Source: Luteimonas deserti (GTDB lineage: Bacteria; Pseudomonadota; Gammaproteobacteria; Xanthomonadales; Xanthomonadaceae). From it: a stretch of 64,000 nucleotides of DNA. Under the pieces are notes generated by a model. It had not been told where the DNA came from. It saw only the letters and a program-made list of their open reading frames with translations, and did not search any database. This document shows positions 7,914 to 16,034 of the stretch, one piece after another (the stretch's first letter is position 1; every line of letters starts with the position of its first letter). Position numbers and translations under genes: made by a program. Where the stretch lies: contig NZ_JACCJZ010000020.1 of NCBI RefSeq assembly GCF_013425765.1, positions 372,001 to 436,000 on the forward strand, given 5' to 3'.

Positions 7914-8765
7914 ATGAGCGTCAGACAGCTGAGTACCGCGCAGGAAGCCCGGGTGGTCGAGCAGGCGATGGCCGGCGCCGATCCCGATACCGTGCTGCGT
8001 CCGTTGCTGGATGCCGGCTGGGACGAGCAGGCCGCGATCGACGCGGTGCAGGCGGCCGTCACGCGCTTCATCGAACGCAACGCGCAGCAGACCGGCCTGC
8101 CGCTTCCCGTGCCGGTGCCAGTGCCGGCCGAGCCCAATGGGGCCTCGGTCCTCGACGCCGGCGATCGCCCGGTGCAGGTCCTGGCCAGCCTGATGCTGCC
8201 GCGGGTGCTCGTGCTCGGCGGCCTGCTGGCGGACGAGGAGTGCGATGCACTGATCGAGCTGGCGCGTGCGCGTCTGCGCCGTTCCACCACGGTCGACCCC
8301 GCGACCGGCGGCGATCAGGTCCACGCCGACCGCACCAGCCGGGGCACGTATTTCACCCGGGGCGAGAACGCGCTGTGCGCACGGATCGATGCGCGTATCG
8401 CACGCCTGCTGGACTGGCCACTGGACCACGGCGAGGGTCTGCAGGTGCTGCAGTATCCCCCCGGCGCCGAGTACCGTCCGCACCACGACTATTTCCATCC
8501 TGCCGAGCCGGGCAGCCGGGTTCTCCTGCAACGCGGTGGCCAGCGCGTCGCGACGGTGGTGATGTATCTCAATACCCCGCGCCGCGGCGGCGCGACCACG
8601 TTCCCCGACGTCCACATGGAAGTCGCGGCGGTGAAGGGCAACGCGGTGTTCTTCAGCTACGACCGGGCCCATCCGATGACGCGGACGCTGCATGCGGGCG
8701 CACCGGTGCTGGAGGGGGAGAAGTGGATCGCCACCAAGTGGTTGCGTGAGCGGCGCCACGACTGA
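7914..8765 (+). CDS. Prolyl-4-hydroxylase-like 2-oxoglutarate/Fe(II) oxygenase
   Basis: Predicted soluble non-heme iron dioxygenase that hydroxylates a protein or peptide proline (or related residue) using 2-oxoglutarate. The product has 283 residues: an N-terminal helical part of about 60 residues, a linker with repeated Pro-Val, then the P4Hc domain. The iron-binding HxD motif is at about H190/D192 (YRPHHDYF) and the distal His near 260 (TLHAGAPV), followed by GEKW with the 2-oxoglutarate-binding Lys. All key residues are present. An open frame extends upstream to 7851, but MSVRQLSTAQ at 7914 is the natural start. The gene diverges from the lipoprotein operon across about 245 bases. The substrate is unknown. 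Confidence 0.88.
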   Translation: MSVRQLSTAQEARVVEQAMAGADPDTVLRPLLDAGWDEQAAIDAVQAAVTRFIERNAQQTGLPLPVPVPVPAEPNGASVLDAGDRPVQVLASLMLPRVLVLGGLLADEECDALIELARARLRRSTTVDPATGGDQVHADRTSRGTYFTRGENALCARIDARIARLLDWPLDHGEGLQVLQYPPGAEYRPHHDYFHPAEPGSRVLLQRGGQRVATVVMYLNTPRRGGATTFPDVHMEVAAVKGNAVFFSYDRAHPMTRTLHAGAPVLEGEKWIATKWLRERRHD

Positions 8766-8982
8766 ATGACGGATCGGCCGGCAGGCCGACGCCGGGATCA
8801 TGGTGCCGTGGATGCCCGGAATCGGAAGGCGCCGTCGTGCATTCGCCCGGCAATGAAACGGCTGGTGACGGGCACGACCCCGCGACGCCGGACCACGCGT
8901 CGGCCCGGACCGGGGAGGCCCATCGGGTACGATGCCGGCCCGTGCCGCCATCCCGCGCGCCACGTCGAACCGGGAATCCCGA

Positions 8983-10602
8983 GTGATCGCAGTTTCCGCC
9001 TTCCGCCGTCGCGCCGTGGCTGCAGCGACGCTTCTCCTTCTGCTGGCGCCTGTGGTCGCCTCCGAGCCGGTGGACCTCGATGTCGTGGCCCGCATTCGCC
9101 ATGAGGCCTTCCATCGCTCCCAGGTGGCGGCCAACCTCAAGGAACTCACCGAAACCATCGGTCCGCGGCTGACCGGGTCCCCCGCGTACGTGCGCTCGGC
9201 CGAATGGGCGCGCGGCAAACTCGCCGGTTACGGGCTGGGCAACGTGCACGACGAGGTCTACGACCCCGCGTTCGGCCGCGGCTGGGAGTTCCGCGCCGCG
9301 CGCGTCGAGATGACCGCGCCGCGCCAGCTGCCGATCCACGCCCTGCCCAAGGCCTGGACGCCCGGCACCGACGGGCCGGTCGAGGGCGAACTGGTGCGCG
9401 CCTCGTTCAAGACCATCGCGGACATCGAAGCGCAACGCGGCAAGCTGGGCGGCAGGATCGTGCTGCTGGACGAGGCGCGTGCCTACAAGCCGTCCGATCG
9501 GCCCGATTTCCGCCGTCATACCGAGGAGGAACTGGGCGAGCTGCAGACCTTCCCGATGCCGCAGGACGCCGAGCCGGGCGCGCAGGACACGCGGCTCGAC
9601 GAATACCGCAAGCGTCAGGCGCTGGTGCGCGCGCTCAATACCTTCTTCGCCGAGGAAGGCGTACTCGCCACGCTGTCGATCAGTTCCTGGGACAACGGCG
9701 TGGTCCGGGTCACGGGCGGCGGCGGTCGCAAGGCCGAGGATCCCGAGGGCGTGCCCGATCTCGTCGTGGCGGCCGAGCATTACAACCAGCTGGTGCGCGC
9801 GGTGGAGCGCGGCCAGGCACCACGCATGCGCGTCGACGTCGATGCACGCTTCACCAGCGAGACCGACCTGCCGGCGACCAACACCTTCGCCGAGCTGCGC
9901 GGCAGCACGAAGGCGAACGAAACCGTGATCATCGGCGCGCACCTGGATTCGTGGCACACCGGCACCGGCGCCGCCGACAACGGCGCCGGTGTCGTCGTGA
10001 TGATGGAAGCGATGCGCATCCTCAAGGCCATCGACGCGCGTCCGCGGCGGACCATCCGCATCGCGCTGTGGGGCGGCGAGGAACAGGGCCTGCATGGCTC
10101 GTCCGGCTATGTCGCCCGTCACCTGGCCGACTGGCCGACGCCGACCGATCCCGAGCAGGCCGCGCTGCCCCGCGCGTTCCAGCGCGGCACCGGGCCGCTG
10201 CAGCGCCGCCCGGCATTCGACCGCTTCTCCACCTATTTCAACTTCGACAACGGCACCGGTCGCATCCGTGGCATCTATGCGCAGGAAAACCATGCCGCGG
10301 TGCCGGTGTTCCGTGCGTGGCTCGAACCCTTCGCCGATCTGGGTGCGACCATCGTGACCACGCGCAACACCGGCAGCACCGACCACATCGCCTTCGACCG
10401 CGTCGGCCTGCCGGGATTCCAGTTCGTGCAGGATCCGGCCGACTACTTCACCCACGTGCACCACACCCACCTCGACACCTTCGATCACGTGGTGCCGGAC
10501 GATCTCAAGCAGGCCGCGGCCATCATCGCCTCGTTCGCCTATCACGCCGCCATGCGCGACGAACGCCTTCCGCGCAAGCCGTTCGTCGAACGCGACGAGT
10601 GA
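8983..10602 (+). CDS. Secreted M28-family zinc metallopeptidase
   Basis: Predicted exported aminopeptidase or carboxypeptidase with two zinc ions. With the GTG at 8983 the 539-residue product begins with a good signal peptide (FRRRAVAAATLLLLLAPVVAS); an ATG at 8932 would add 17 residues and is possible. A PA-type insert lies in the first half. The catalytic M28 domain begins around residue 310: AHLDSW and ADNGAG give the first His and bridging Asp, WGGEEQG the catalytic Glu pair, and THVHHTHLDTFDHV the last His. An internal hairpin-like GCCGGC repeat follows the stop codon. It stands alone. A type II secretion substrate is possible but unproven. Confidence 0.9.
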   Translation: MIAVSAFRRRAVAAATLLLLLAPVVASEPVDLDVVARIRHEAFHRSQVAANLKELTETIGPRLTGSPAYVRSAEWARGKLAGYGLGNVHDEVYDPAFGRGWEFRAARVEMTAPRQLPIHALPKAWTPGTDGPVEGELVRASFKTIADIEAQRGKLGGRIVLLDEARAYKPSDRPDFRRHTEEELGELQTFPMPQDAEPGAQDTRLDEYRKRQALVRALNTFFAEEGVLATLSISSWDNGVVRVTGGGGRKAEDPEGVPDLVVAAEHYNQLVRAVERGQAPRMRVDVDARFTSETDLPATNTFAELRGSTKANETVIIGAHLDSWHTGTGAADNGAGVVVMMEAMRILKAIDARPRRTIRIALWGGEEQGLHGSSGYVARHLADWPTPTDPEQAALPRAFQRGTGPLQRRPAFDRFSTYFNFDNGTGRIRGIYAQENHAAVPVFRAWLEPFADLGATIVTTRNTGSTDHIAFDRVGLPGFQFVQDPADYFTHVHHTHLDTFDHVVPDDLKQAAAIIASFAYHAAMRDERLPRKPFVERDE

Positions 10603-11435
10603 GCCGGCACGATGCGCCGGCGGTCAGCACGGTGCATCGGTCGACGCTTCGCCGCGCGGCCGTCCGGTTCCTGCAAATCGCGGGCTGCTCCGCGCGTCGG
10701 CCTGATTCCCCGTGCCGACCTGCGCCTGCCCTGGCGCCGCGCTGTCGGGCGAGTGCACGGCCTCTCCGGACACATCCCGCCGTGGTTCGGTCCGGCTCTC
10801 CGCGCCTGCATCCATTCCCCGATACACGCAGATCGATGTGCGGGGGGTCGCCGACGTTGACGGTGGGCGTCGATCGACGCCGCCGCCTGGCGATGTGGAA
10901 CAGCTGCACCATGCATGTGCATGTTGCATCCGTCGGCACCGCGTTCGCCGCAGCGGGCCCGAGGCAGGCGTAGGCGCCGGCACGCGCGTCAGCAGTGCGC
11001 GCCGGCGAGCGACGCGCATCCCGGTGGAAAGCGCGGGTGGATCCGAGCCCGGGCGCCTTCGATGCCGCAGTGCCCCGGCCTGCATGGTCACGCGACACGC
11101 GCTTCCGCCCACCGGGCGGGTGTGCTGATCAGGCACAGCGGGCACCGGATGCAGGCCCGGAGGCGCTGCATCCGTGATGTCGTGGGCCACGCCCCGGCCC
11201 CGTGAGCCGGCCGCACGGACACCCCCGTTGGTGCGGGCGCTTATCCGCGACGGCCAGGAGGCGGGTCGTCAACGTCGCGGGTCGCACCCACGCCACGCAT
11301 CTCAGCCGCAGAACGTGCCGCGGTCTGCCCGCACGTCCGTTCGCGCGGTGGCGTCGCGCCGCCGGTCAGCCGTCGCGCCGGTCGACCATGTCGATGCACG
11401 TGCGGGTATGCCCGGGCCCGGCGCCTCGAGACGAC
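10603..11435 (+). other. 833-base stretch without a supportable gene
   Basis: Between the peptidase and nth. It starts with a short GCCGGC inverted repeat just past the stop (10603-10621) and has TGCATG repeats around 10910-10925. Open frames exist on both strands but are Arg/Pro/Ala-rich, overlap each other and resemble no family; they look like products of GC-rich noncoding DNA. No tRNA, terminator with T run or promoter stood out. Confidence 0.6.
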
Positions 11436-12146
11436 TCACGCATCGACGATGCCGCGCTCGATGGTGCCGGGCGTCTTGGCCTTGTACCAGCACAGATCGC
11501 GGATCACGCAGGCCGGGCAGTCCGGCTTGCGTGCCTTGCAGGTGTAACGTCCGTGCAGGATCAGCCAATGGTGCGCGCCGAGCAAGAAGTCCTCCGGTAC
11601 GACGCGCATCAACCTGTCTTCGACCGCGCGTACGTCCTTGCCCGGCGCGAGGCCGGTTCGGTTGGACACACGGAAGATGTGCGTGTCCACGGCGATCGCA
11701 CCTTCGCCGAACACGGTATTGAGGACGACGTTCGCGGTTTTGCGGCCCACGCCGGGCAAGGCTTCGAGTGCCGTGCGATCCCGCGGAACTTCACCGCCGT
11801 GCCGCTCGACGAGAATGCGGCAGGCGGCGATGACGTTCTTCGCCTTGGCGTTGAACAGCCCGATCGTCGCGATGTACTGCCTGAGCGCATCCTCGCCGAG
11901 ATCGAGGATCGCCTGTGGCGTGTTCGCCACCGGATACAGGCGTCGTGTGGCCTTGTTGACGCCGACGTCGGTTGCCTGGGCGGACAGGATCACCGCGATC
12001 AGCAGCTCGAAGGGACTGCTGTATTCGAGCTCGGTGGTGGGTTCGGGATCCAGCTCGCGCAGCCGTGCGAAGAGCTCCCGTACCTCCGCCCGTGTCAGGG
12101 TGGGGCCGCGGCGGCGTGCAGGCGAGGTGGGGGCATCGCGGCTCAT
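11436..12146 (-). CDS. nth: Endonuclease III
   Basis: Base-excision repair DNA glycosylase/AP lyase that removes oxidised pyrimidines. The product has 236 residues. It shows the helix-hairpin-helix LPGVGRKTANVV with the catalytic Lys, the catalytic Asp in VDTHIFRV, and the C-terminal 4Fe-4S loop CKARKPDCPACVIRDLC with Cys spacing 6-2-5. An N-terminal extension of about 15 residues is Arg/Pro-rich. The start overlaps the stop of the upstream small gene by four bases, so the two are co-translated. Confidence 0.97.
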   Translation of the reverse strand: MSRDAPTSPARRRGPTLTRAEVRELFARLRELDPEPTTELEYSSPFELLIAVILSAQATDVGVNKATRRLYPVANTPQAILDLGEDALRQYIATIGLFNAKAKNVIAACRILVERHGGEVPRDRTALEALPGVGRKTANVVLNTVFGEGAIAVDTHIFRVSNRTGLAPGKDVRAVEDRLMRVVPEDFLLGAHHWLILHGRYTCKARKPDCPACVIRDLCWYKAKTPGTIERGIVDA

Positions 12147-12517
12147 GACTCACGGCCGGCCGCCCGGGCCCGGGCCCGGGCGAGCAGGGCCGCAGCCGTG
12201 GACGGGAGCGTGGGCCGCGGCGCGTCGGCCGCATCCGCAGCGACAGGCGACGGCGTGCGTGCGGCCGCACGCTCGCCCGCACGGCGCTCGAGCCGCGCAT
12301 TCCGCTGGCGGTAGCGCGCGCGGGCCGCCCAGGCCTCGCGCAGCCGATGGCGCGCATCGACGATCCGCGCGCGATCCCCGGCATCCAGCGCGGCCAGGGC
12401 CACGTCCGGCCAGGCCGCCATCAACCCGGCTTCGATCGCGGCGTCGAGCGCGTCGTCGCGCAGCAGCGCGGCAATGTGCGCGAGCGTGACCGTCTCGGGC
12501 GGCAGTGTCCCGGCCAT
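12143..12517 (-). CDS. Small Ala/Arg-rich protein of unknown function, coupled to nth
   Basis: 124 residues with no family I recognise. The first half (PPETVTLAHIAALLRDDALDAAIEAGLM) looks like helical pairs; the second half is Ala/Arg/Pro-rich and probably disordered. It sits between the enoyl-CoA hydratase gene (three bases upstream) and nth (four-base overlap), and this tight packing on the same strand supports it as a real gene. Composition alone would not. Confidence 0.65.
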   Translation of the reverse strand: MAGTLPPETVTLAHIAALLRDDALDAAIEAGLMAAWPDVALAALDAGDRARIVDARHRLREAWAARARYRQRNARLERRAGERAAARTPSPVAADAADAPRPTLPSTAAALLARARARAAGRES

Positions 12518-12520
12518 CGC

Positions 12521-13303
12521 TCAGCGGTTCCGGAAGTCCGGCTTGCGACGCTCCAGGAACGCACGGGTGCCCTCGCGCATGTCCTCGGTGGCGAAGGCGA
12601 GCCCGAACTGCGCCGCTTCGTATTCCAGGCCTTCGCCGATCGCGCTCTCGCCGCCGATGTTGATGCAGTCGAGGATGCCGCGCAGGGCCAGTGGCGCCGC
12701 GTTCGCCAGCGTGGTCGCCAGCGCCATGGTTTCGCTCTCGAGGTCGGCGGCCGGCACCACGCGATTGACGATGCCGAGCGTCTGCGCCCGCGCGGCATCG
12801 ATCGGCGTACCGGTCAGGCACAACTCGAGCGCCGCGGCACGGCCGGCCAGGCGCAACAGGCGCTGGGTGCCGCCGAAACCGGGAATCAGCCCGAGGTTGA
12901 TCTCGGGCTGGCCGACCTTCGCGGTGTCCGCGGCGATGCGCAGATGGCAACACATCGCCAGCTCCAGCCCGCCGCCGAGCGCGAAGCCGTTGATCATCGC
13001 GATCACCGGTTTGGGCATCAGCTCCACCCGCCGCATCATCCGTTGCCCGCGAAGCGAGAAATCCCGGCCCTCGACCGGCCGCAGCCCGGCCATCTCGGCG
13101 ATGTCGGCGCCGGCGACGAACGCCTTCGGTCCGGCGCCGGTCAGCACCACCGCACGCACCGACGCGTGCCCGGCCGCGTCGTCGAACGCCGCATGCAGGG
13201 CATCGAGCGTGGCCGAGTTCAGGGCGTTCAGCTTGTCGGGGCGATTGATCGTGATGACACGGACGCCGTCGCGGTCGTCGATCAGCAGCGGAGAGTCGGA
13301 CAT
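12521..13303 (-). CDS. Enoyl-CoA hydratase/crotonase family protein
   Basis: Soluble hydratase that adds water to trans-2-enoyl-CoA in fatty-acid or amino-acid breakdown. The product has 260 residues, the usual length. The oxyanion-hole and CoA-binding segment AFVAGADIAEM is present, and both catalytic Glu residues can be seen: FALGGGLELAM and GQPEINLGLIPGFGGTQRL. Start ATG at 13303. It heads an operon with the small unknown gene and nth, so no pathway partner is next to it; the exact acyl substrate is not evident. Confidence 0.93.
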   Translation of the reverse strand: MSDSPLLIDDRDGVRVITINRPDKLNALNSATLDALHAAFDDAAGHASVRAVVLTGAGPKAFVAGADIAEMAGLRPVEGRDFSLRGQRMMRRVELMPKPVIAMINGFALGGGLELAMCCHLRIAADTAKVGQPEINLGLIPGFGGTQRLLRLAGRAAALELCLTGTPIDAARAQTLGIVNRVVPAADLESETMALATTLANAAPLALRGILDCINIGGESAIGEGLEYEAAQFGLAFATEDMREGTRAFLERRKPDFRNR

Positions 13304-13487
13304 GGGCAGGTTCCAGGCGCGTGTCCGCGGCTGCGTGGAACTTGCCAGGCCGCGCGCGGTCGGATAGGGAGTCGTCAGTGGCGGTTAAGCCCTGCGACCG
13401 CTATCCTAGCGCGTCCAGAAGGGGCGGTTCGACCGCCCTTTCTCGCGACAGGCGATATCGAAATCTGACCTAGCGGAGATCCACGGA

Positions 13488-14174
13488 ATGAAGTTGCGTT
13501 TTATTGCCGCCGCCCTGGCGGCCACCACGTTCAGCGGCGTCGCCTTCGCGCAGACCGCTGCGCCCGCAGCCGCGAACGACAGGACGACGCTGAGCTACGC
13601 GCTGGGTTTCGATCTGGGCAATCGCCTGGCCGAGACCGGTGAGTCGGTCGATGTCAACACGATCATACGCGGCCTGCAGGATGGTCATGGTCGCAAGGAC
13701 CCGGCCTATACCCCCGAGCAGATGGGCACCGCCTACAACGGCTTCCAGCAGCGCATGCAGCAGAAGATCGTGACCGAGCGCCGCGCCGCGCTGACCGAGA
13801 ACGAAGGCAAGGCCACGGCGTTCCTCACCGAGTACCGGGCCCGCGAAGGCGTGGTGTCCCTGCCGAGCGGCGTGATGTACCGCGTGGTCGAGGCAGGCGC
13901 CGGTAACAAGCCGTCGGCCAGCAGCCAGGTCGAGATCGCCTACCAGGCGTTGATCGTGCCGGTCGGGATCGGCCTGAGCGCGGACGAGAAGACCGCGCCG
14001 TTCCGCGTGTCGGATTCGCCGATCGCCGGCCTGCGCGAAGTGCTGCCGCTGATGCCGCTCAATGCGGTCTACGAGGTGGTGTTTCCGCCGGGCCGTTTCG
14101 TGACCGGTGAGAACACCCAGGAAATCGCCCGCCAGCCGGTGGGCGTGATGGTCAAGCTGCTCAGCGTACGCTGA
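13488..14174 (+). CDS. Exported FKBP-type (Mip/FkpA-like) protein with degenerate isomerase domain
   Basis: 228 residues with a clean signal peptide (FIAAALAATTFSGVAFAQ). An N-terminal FkpA/Mip-type helical dimerisation region follows: TLSYALGFDLGNRLAETG, then a long helix, then AFLTEYRAREGVVSLPSGVMYRVVEAG, the usual bridge into the FKBP fold. The FKBP part itself is worn: the YTG...G..FDSS segment is replaced by IAYQALIVPVGIG, and the PGW...L..MP segment survives only as AGLREVLPLMPLN. The family is clear, but isomerase activity is doubtful; a periplasmic chaperone role is more likely. It stands alone with a leader of about 80 bases, including a GC hairpin around 13419-13442. Confidence 0.85.
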   Translation: MKLRFIAAALAATTFSGVAFAQTAAPAAANDRTTLSYALGFDLGNRLAETGESVDVNTIIRGLQDGHGRKDPAYTPEQMGTAYNGFQQRMQQKIVTERRAALTENEGKATAFLTEYRAREGVVSLPSGVMYRVVEAGAGNKPSASSQVEIAYQALIVPVGIGLSADEKTAPFRVSDSPIAGLREVLPLMPLNAVYEVVFPPGRFVTGENTQEIARQPVGVMVKLLSVR

Positions 14175-14320
14175 GCCGCTACCTGACGCGTGTGCGTGAC
14201 CTGCGCCGGCGTGCTCTGCACGCCGGCGCAGTCGTTTTCGGTGCACGGCCCGGGAGGCCGCGATGGCGCGGACGATGTCGGAATCTGCAGTGCTGCGCAG
14301 TCGGCCCGTCGCCCGGCCGT

Positions 14321-14326
14321 TAGAAT
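14321..14326 (+). promoter_or_regulatory. -10 hexamer directly before the DUF1289 gene
   Basis: TAGAAT (five of six consensus bases) ends six bases before the ATG at 14333. No Shine-Dalgarno sits before that ATG. The transcript of the DUF1289-Nudix-sulfurtransferase operon is therefore predicted to begin at the start codon itself. Confidence 0.5.
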
Positions 14327-14332
14327 CGCCCG

Positions 14333-14518
14333 ATGGATTCCGTGCCCCGCGCTGTCATGACCCCGTGTATCGGCGTCTGCAGCCTCGATGCCGACGAGAT
14401 CTGCCACGGCTGCCTGCGCAGCCTGGCGGAGATCGGCGGCTGGTTGCAGATGAGCGATGCCGAGCGCCAGCACGTGATGGATGTCGTGCTTCCCGCCCGC
14501 GAGGCCGCGCGCGGATGA
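14333..14518 (+). CDS. DUF1289 small cysteine-motif protein
   Basis: 61 residues with the DUF1289 pattern: TPCIGVCSLDADEICHGCLRS gives C-x3-C and C-x2-C, probably a metal-binding knuckle, followed by EIGGWLQMSDAERQHVM. Function is unknown across the family. It is first in a three-gene operon; its TGA overlaps the ATG of the Nudix gene (ATGA). The length is normal for the family. Confidence 0.85.
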   Translation: MDSVPRAVMTPCIGVCSLDADEICHGCLRSLAEIGGWLQMSDAERQHVMDVVLPAREAARG

Positions 14519-15141
14519 GCGCTCTGCTGGCCGCGGCCGATCTGCGCCGCGTGCTGCATCCGCTGGACGGCGTGCCGCGGATGCGCGCATGGAACGTCGA
14601 CGAACTGGACGGCCTGATCCCGGCCGATCTCGCCCTGCGCGAGGCGGCGGTGCTGGTCGGGCTCGTACGTCGCGAGCGCGGCCTGCAGGCCGTACTGACG
14701 CGGCGCACCGACACCCTGCGCCATCACGCAGGCCAGGTGAGCTTTCCCGGGGGTCGGCTGGAGCCGGGCGACGACGGGCCGCTGCAGGCCGCATTGCGCG
14801 AAGCGTCCGAGGAGATCGGTCTGGCGCCTGCGCAGGTGGCGCCGCTGGGGTATCTGGATCCCCTGGTGACCATCACCGGCTATCGCGTGGTGCCGGTGGT
14901 CGCGATGCTCGATCCGGGCTTCGAGGCGGTGCCCGATCCCGGCGAAGTGGCCGAGGTGTTCGAAGCGCCGCTGGCGTTCCTGCTCGCACCGGAAAACCTG
15001 CGCCGGGTCGGCATCGAGTTCGGTGGCCGTACGCGCCACGTGCTCGAGTACGGTCCCCTGGCCGATGCGCCGGCCCAGCGCATCTGGGGGGTCACGGCAT
15101 CGATCCTGCTCAACCTGCGTCAGCGTCTGGAGCGCGGATGA
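14515..15141 (+). CDS. Nudix hydrolase, CoA-pyrophosphatase (NudL) type
   Basis: Predicted to split CoA or its derivatives into phosphopantetheine and 3',5'-ADP. The product has 208 residues from the ATG at 14515. The UPF0035/CoA-pyrophosphatase signature is clear: LTRRTDTLRHHAGQVSFPGG, followed by the Nudix box with ALREASEEIGL, and VTITGYRVVPVV. The open frame continues upstream, but the overlap with the DUF1289 stop fixes the start. Its own TGA overlaps the ATG of the sulfurtransferase gene, so all three proteins are translationally coupled. Confidence 0.92.
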   Translation: MSALLAAADLRRVLHPLDGVPRMRAWNVDELDGLIPADLALREAAVLVGLVRRERGLQAVLTRRTDTLRHHAGQVSFPGGRLEPGDDGPLQAALREASEEIGLAPAQVAPLGYLDPLVTITGYRVVPVVAMLDPGFEAVPDPGEVAEVFEAPLAFLLAPENLRRVGIEFGGRTRHVLEYGPLADAPAQRIWGVTASILLNLRQRLERG

Positions 15142-16022
15142 GCACGCCGTGGACCACGCTGGTCGACGCCGGGGCGCTTGCAGCCGCCACCGGCCGGGCT
15201 CTGTGCATCGTGGATTGCCGCTTCACGCTGTCGGCCGGGGGTGCGGACGACGGCGCCGGCGAACGTGCGTGGCGCGCCGGCCGCGTTCCGGGTGCGTTCT
15301 ACGCCCATCTGCAGCGCGACCTGTCCGGGCCCCTGGGTCCGGGGCTGGGTCGACACCCGTGGCCGGATGCCGGTGCGTTCGCGCAGACGCTGGCGCGCTG
15401 GGGTCTCCAACCCGGCATGCAGGTGGTCGCCTACGACGACGCCGACGGCGCATTCGCGGCGCGCCTGTGGTGGCTGCTGCGCTGCGCGGGCCACCGCGCG
15501 GTCGCGGTGCTCGATGGTGGCTGGGCCGCGTGGCGCGCGGCCGGCGGCGCGGTCGAGGCGGCGTCGGACCTTTCCCCGACCAGCCCCCGGCCCGTCGCGG
15601 CGGAACGTCCGCGCGTCGCCTTCGACGAATCCCGCCTGTTGCGTGACGCCGACGCGCTGCAGCACCACCTCGCTGGAGGCGGACTGCTGCTCGACGCGCG
15701 CGCGGCCCCGCGTTTCCGCGGCGAGGTGGAGCCGCTCGATCCACGCGCCGGTCACATCCCGGGGGCACGCAATCGCGCCTATGCCGACAACCTCGACGCC
15801 GGCCGCTTCAAGCCCGCGGCGCGACTGGCCGCGGAATTCGACGCCCTGCTCGCCGGCGCTGCGCCGGAACGGGTCGCGGTGATGTGCGGCTCGGGCGTCA
15901 CCGCCTGCCACCACCTGCTGGCGATGGCCCATGCCGGTCGCGAAGGCGCGCGGCTCTATGCGCCGTCGTGGAGCGGCTGGGTGGACGATCCGGAGCGTGC
16001 GGTGGCGACCGGCGCCGGTTGA
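15138..16022 (+). CDS. sseA: Two-domain sulfurtransferase, 3-mercaptopyruvate type
   Basis: Transfers sulfane sulfur from 3-mercaptopyruvate or thiosulfate to an acceptor. The product has 294 residues with two rhodanese domains: an inactive N-terminal one (IVDCRFTLS ... VVAYDDADGAFAARLWWLL) and a catalytic C-terminal one whose active-site loop CGSGVTA (Cys near 252) is the form found in mercaptopyruvate sulfurtransferases rather than the CRKGVT of thiosulfate enzymes. The start overlaps the Nudix stop. Substrate choice is read from the loop only. Confidence 0.9.
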   Translation: MSTPWTTLVDAGALAAATGRALCIVDCRFTLSAGGADDGAGERAWRAGRVPGAFYAHLQRDLSGPLGPGLGRHPWPDAGAFAQTLARWGLQPGMQVVAYDDADGAFAARLWWLLRCAGHRAVAVLDGGWAAWRAAGGAVEAASDLSPTSPRPVAAERPRVAFDESRLLRDADALQHHLAGGGLLLDARAAPRFRGEVEPLDPRAGHIPGARNRAYADNLDAGRFKPAARLAAEFDALLAGAAPERVAVMCGSGVTACHHLLAMAHAGREGARLYAPSWSGWVDDPERAVATGAG

Positions 16023-16034
16023 ACCCGGCCGGGC

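Noticed and set aside
10624-11190. 188-codon minus-strand frame after the M28 peptidase
   Set aside because: Overlaps several other frames of similar length on both strands and has no motif; treated as noncoding.
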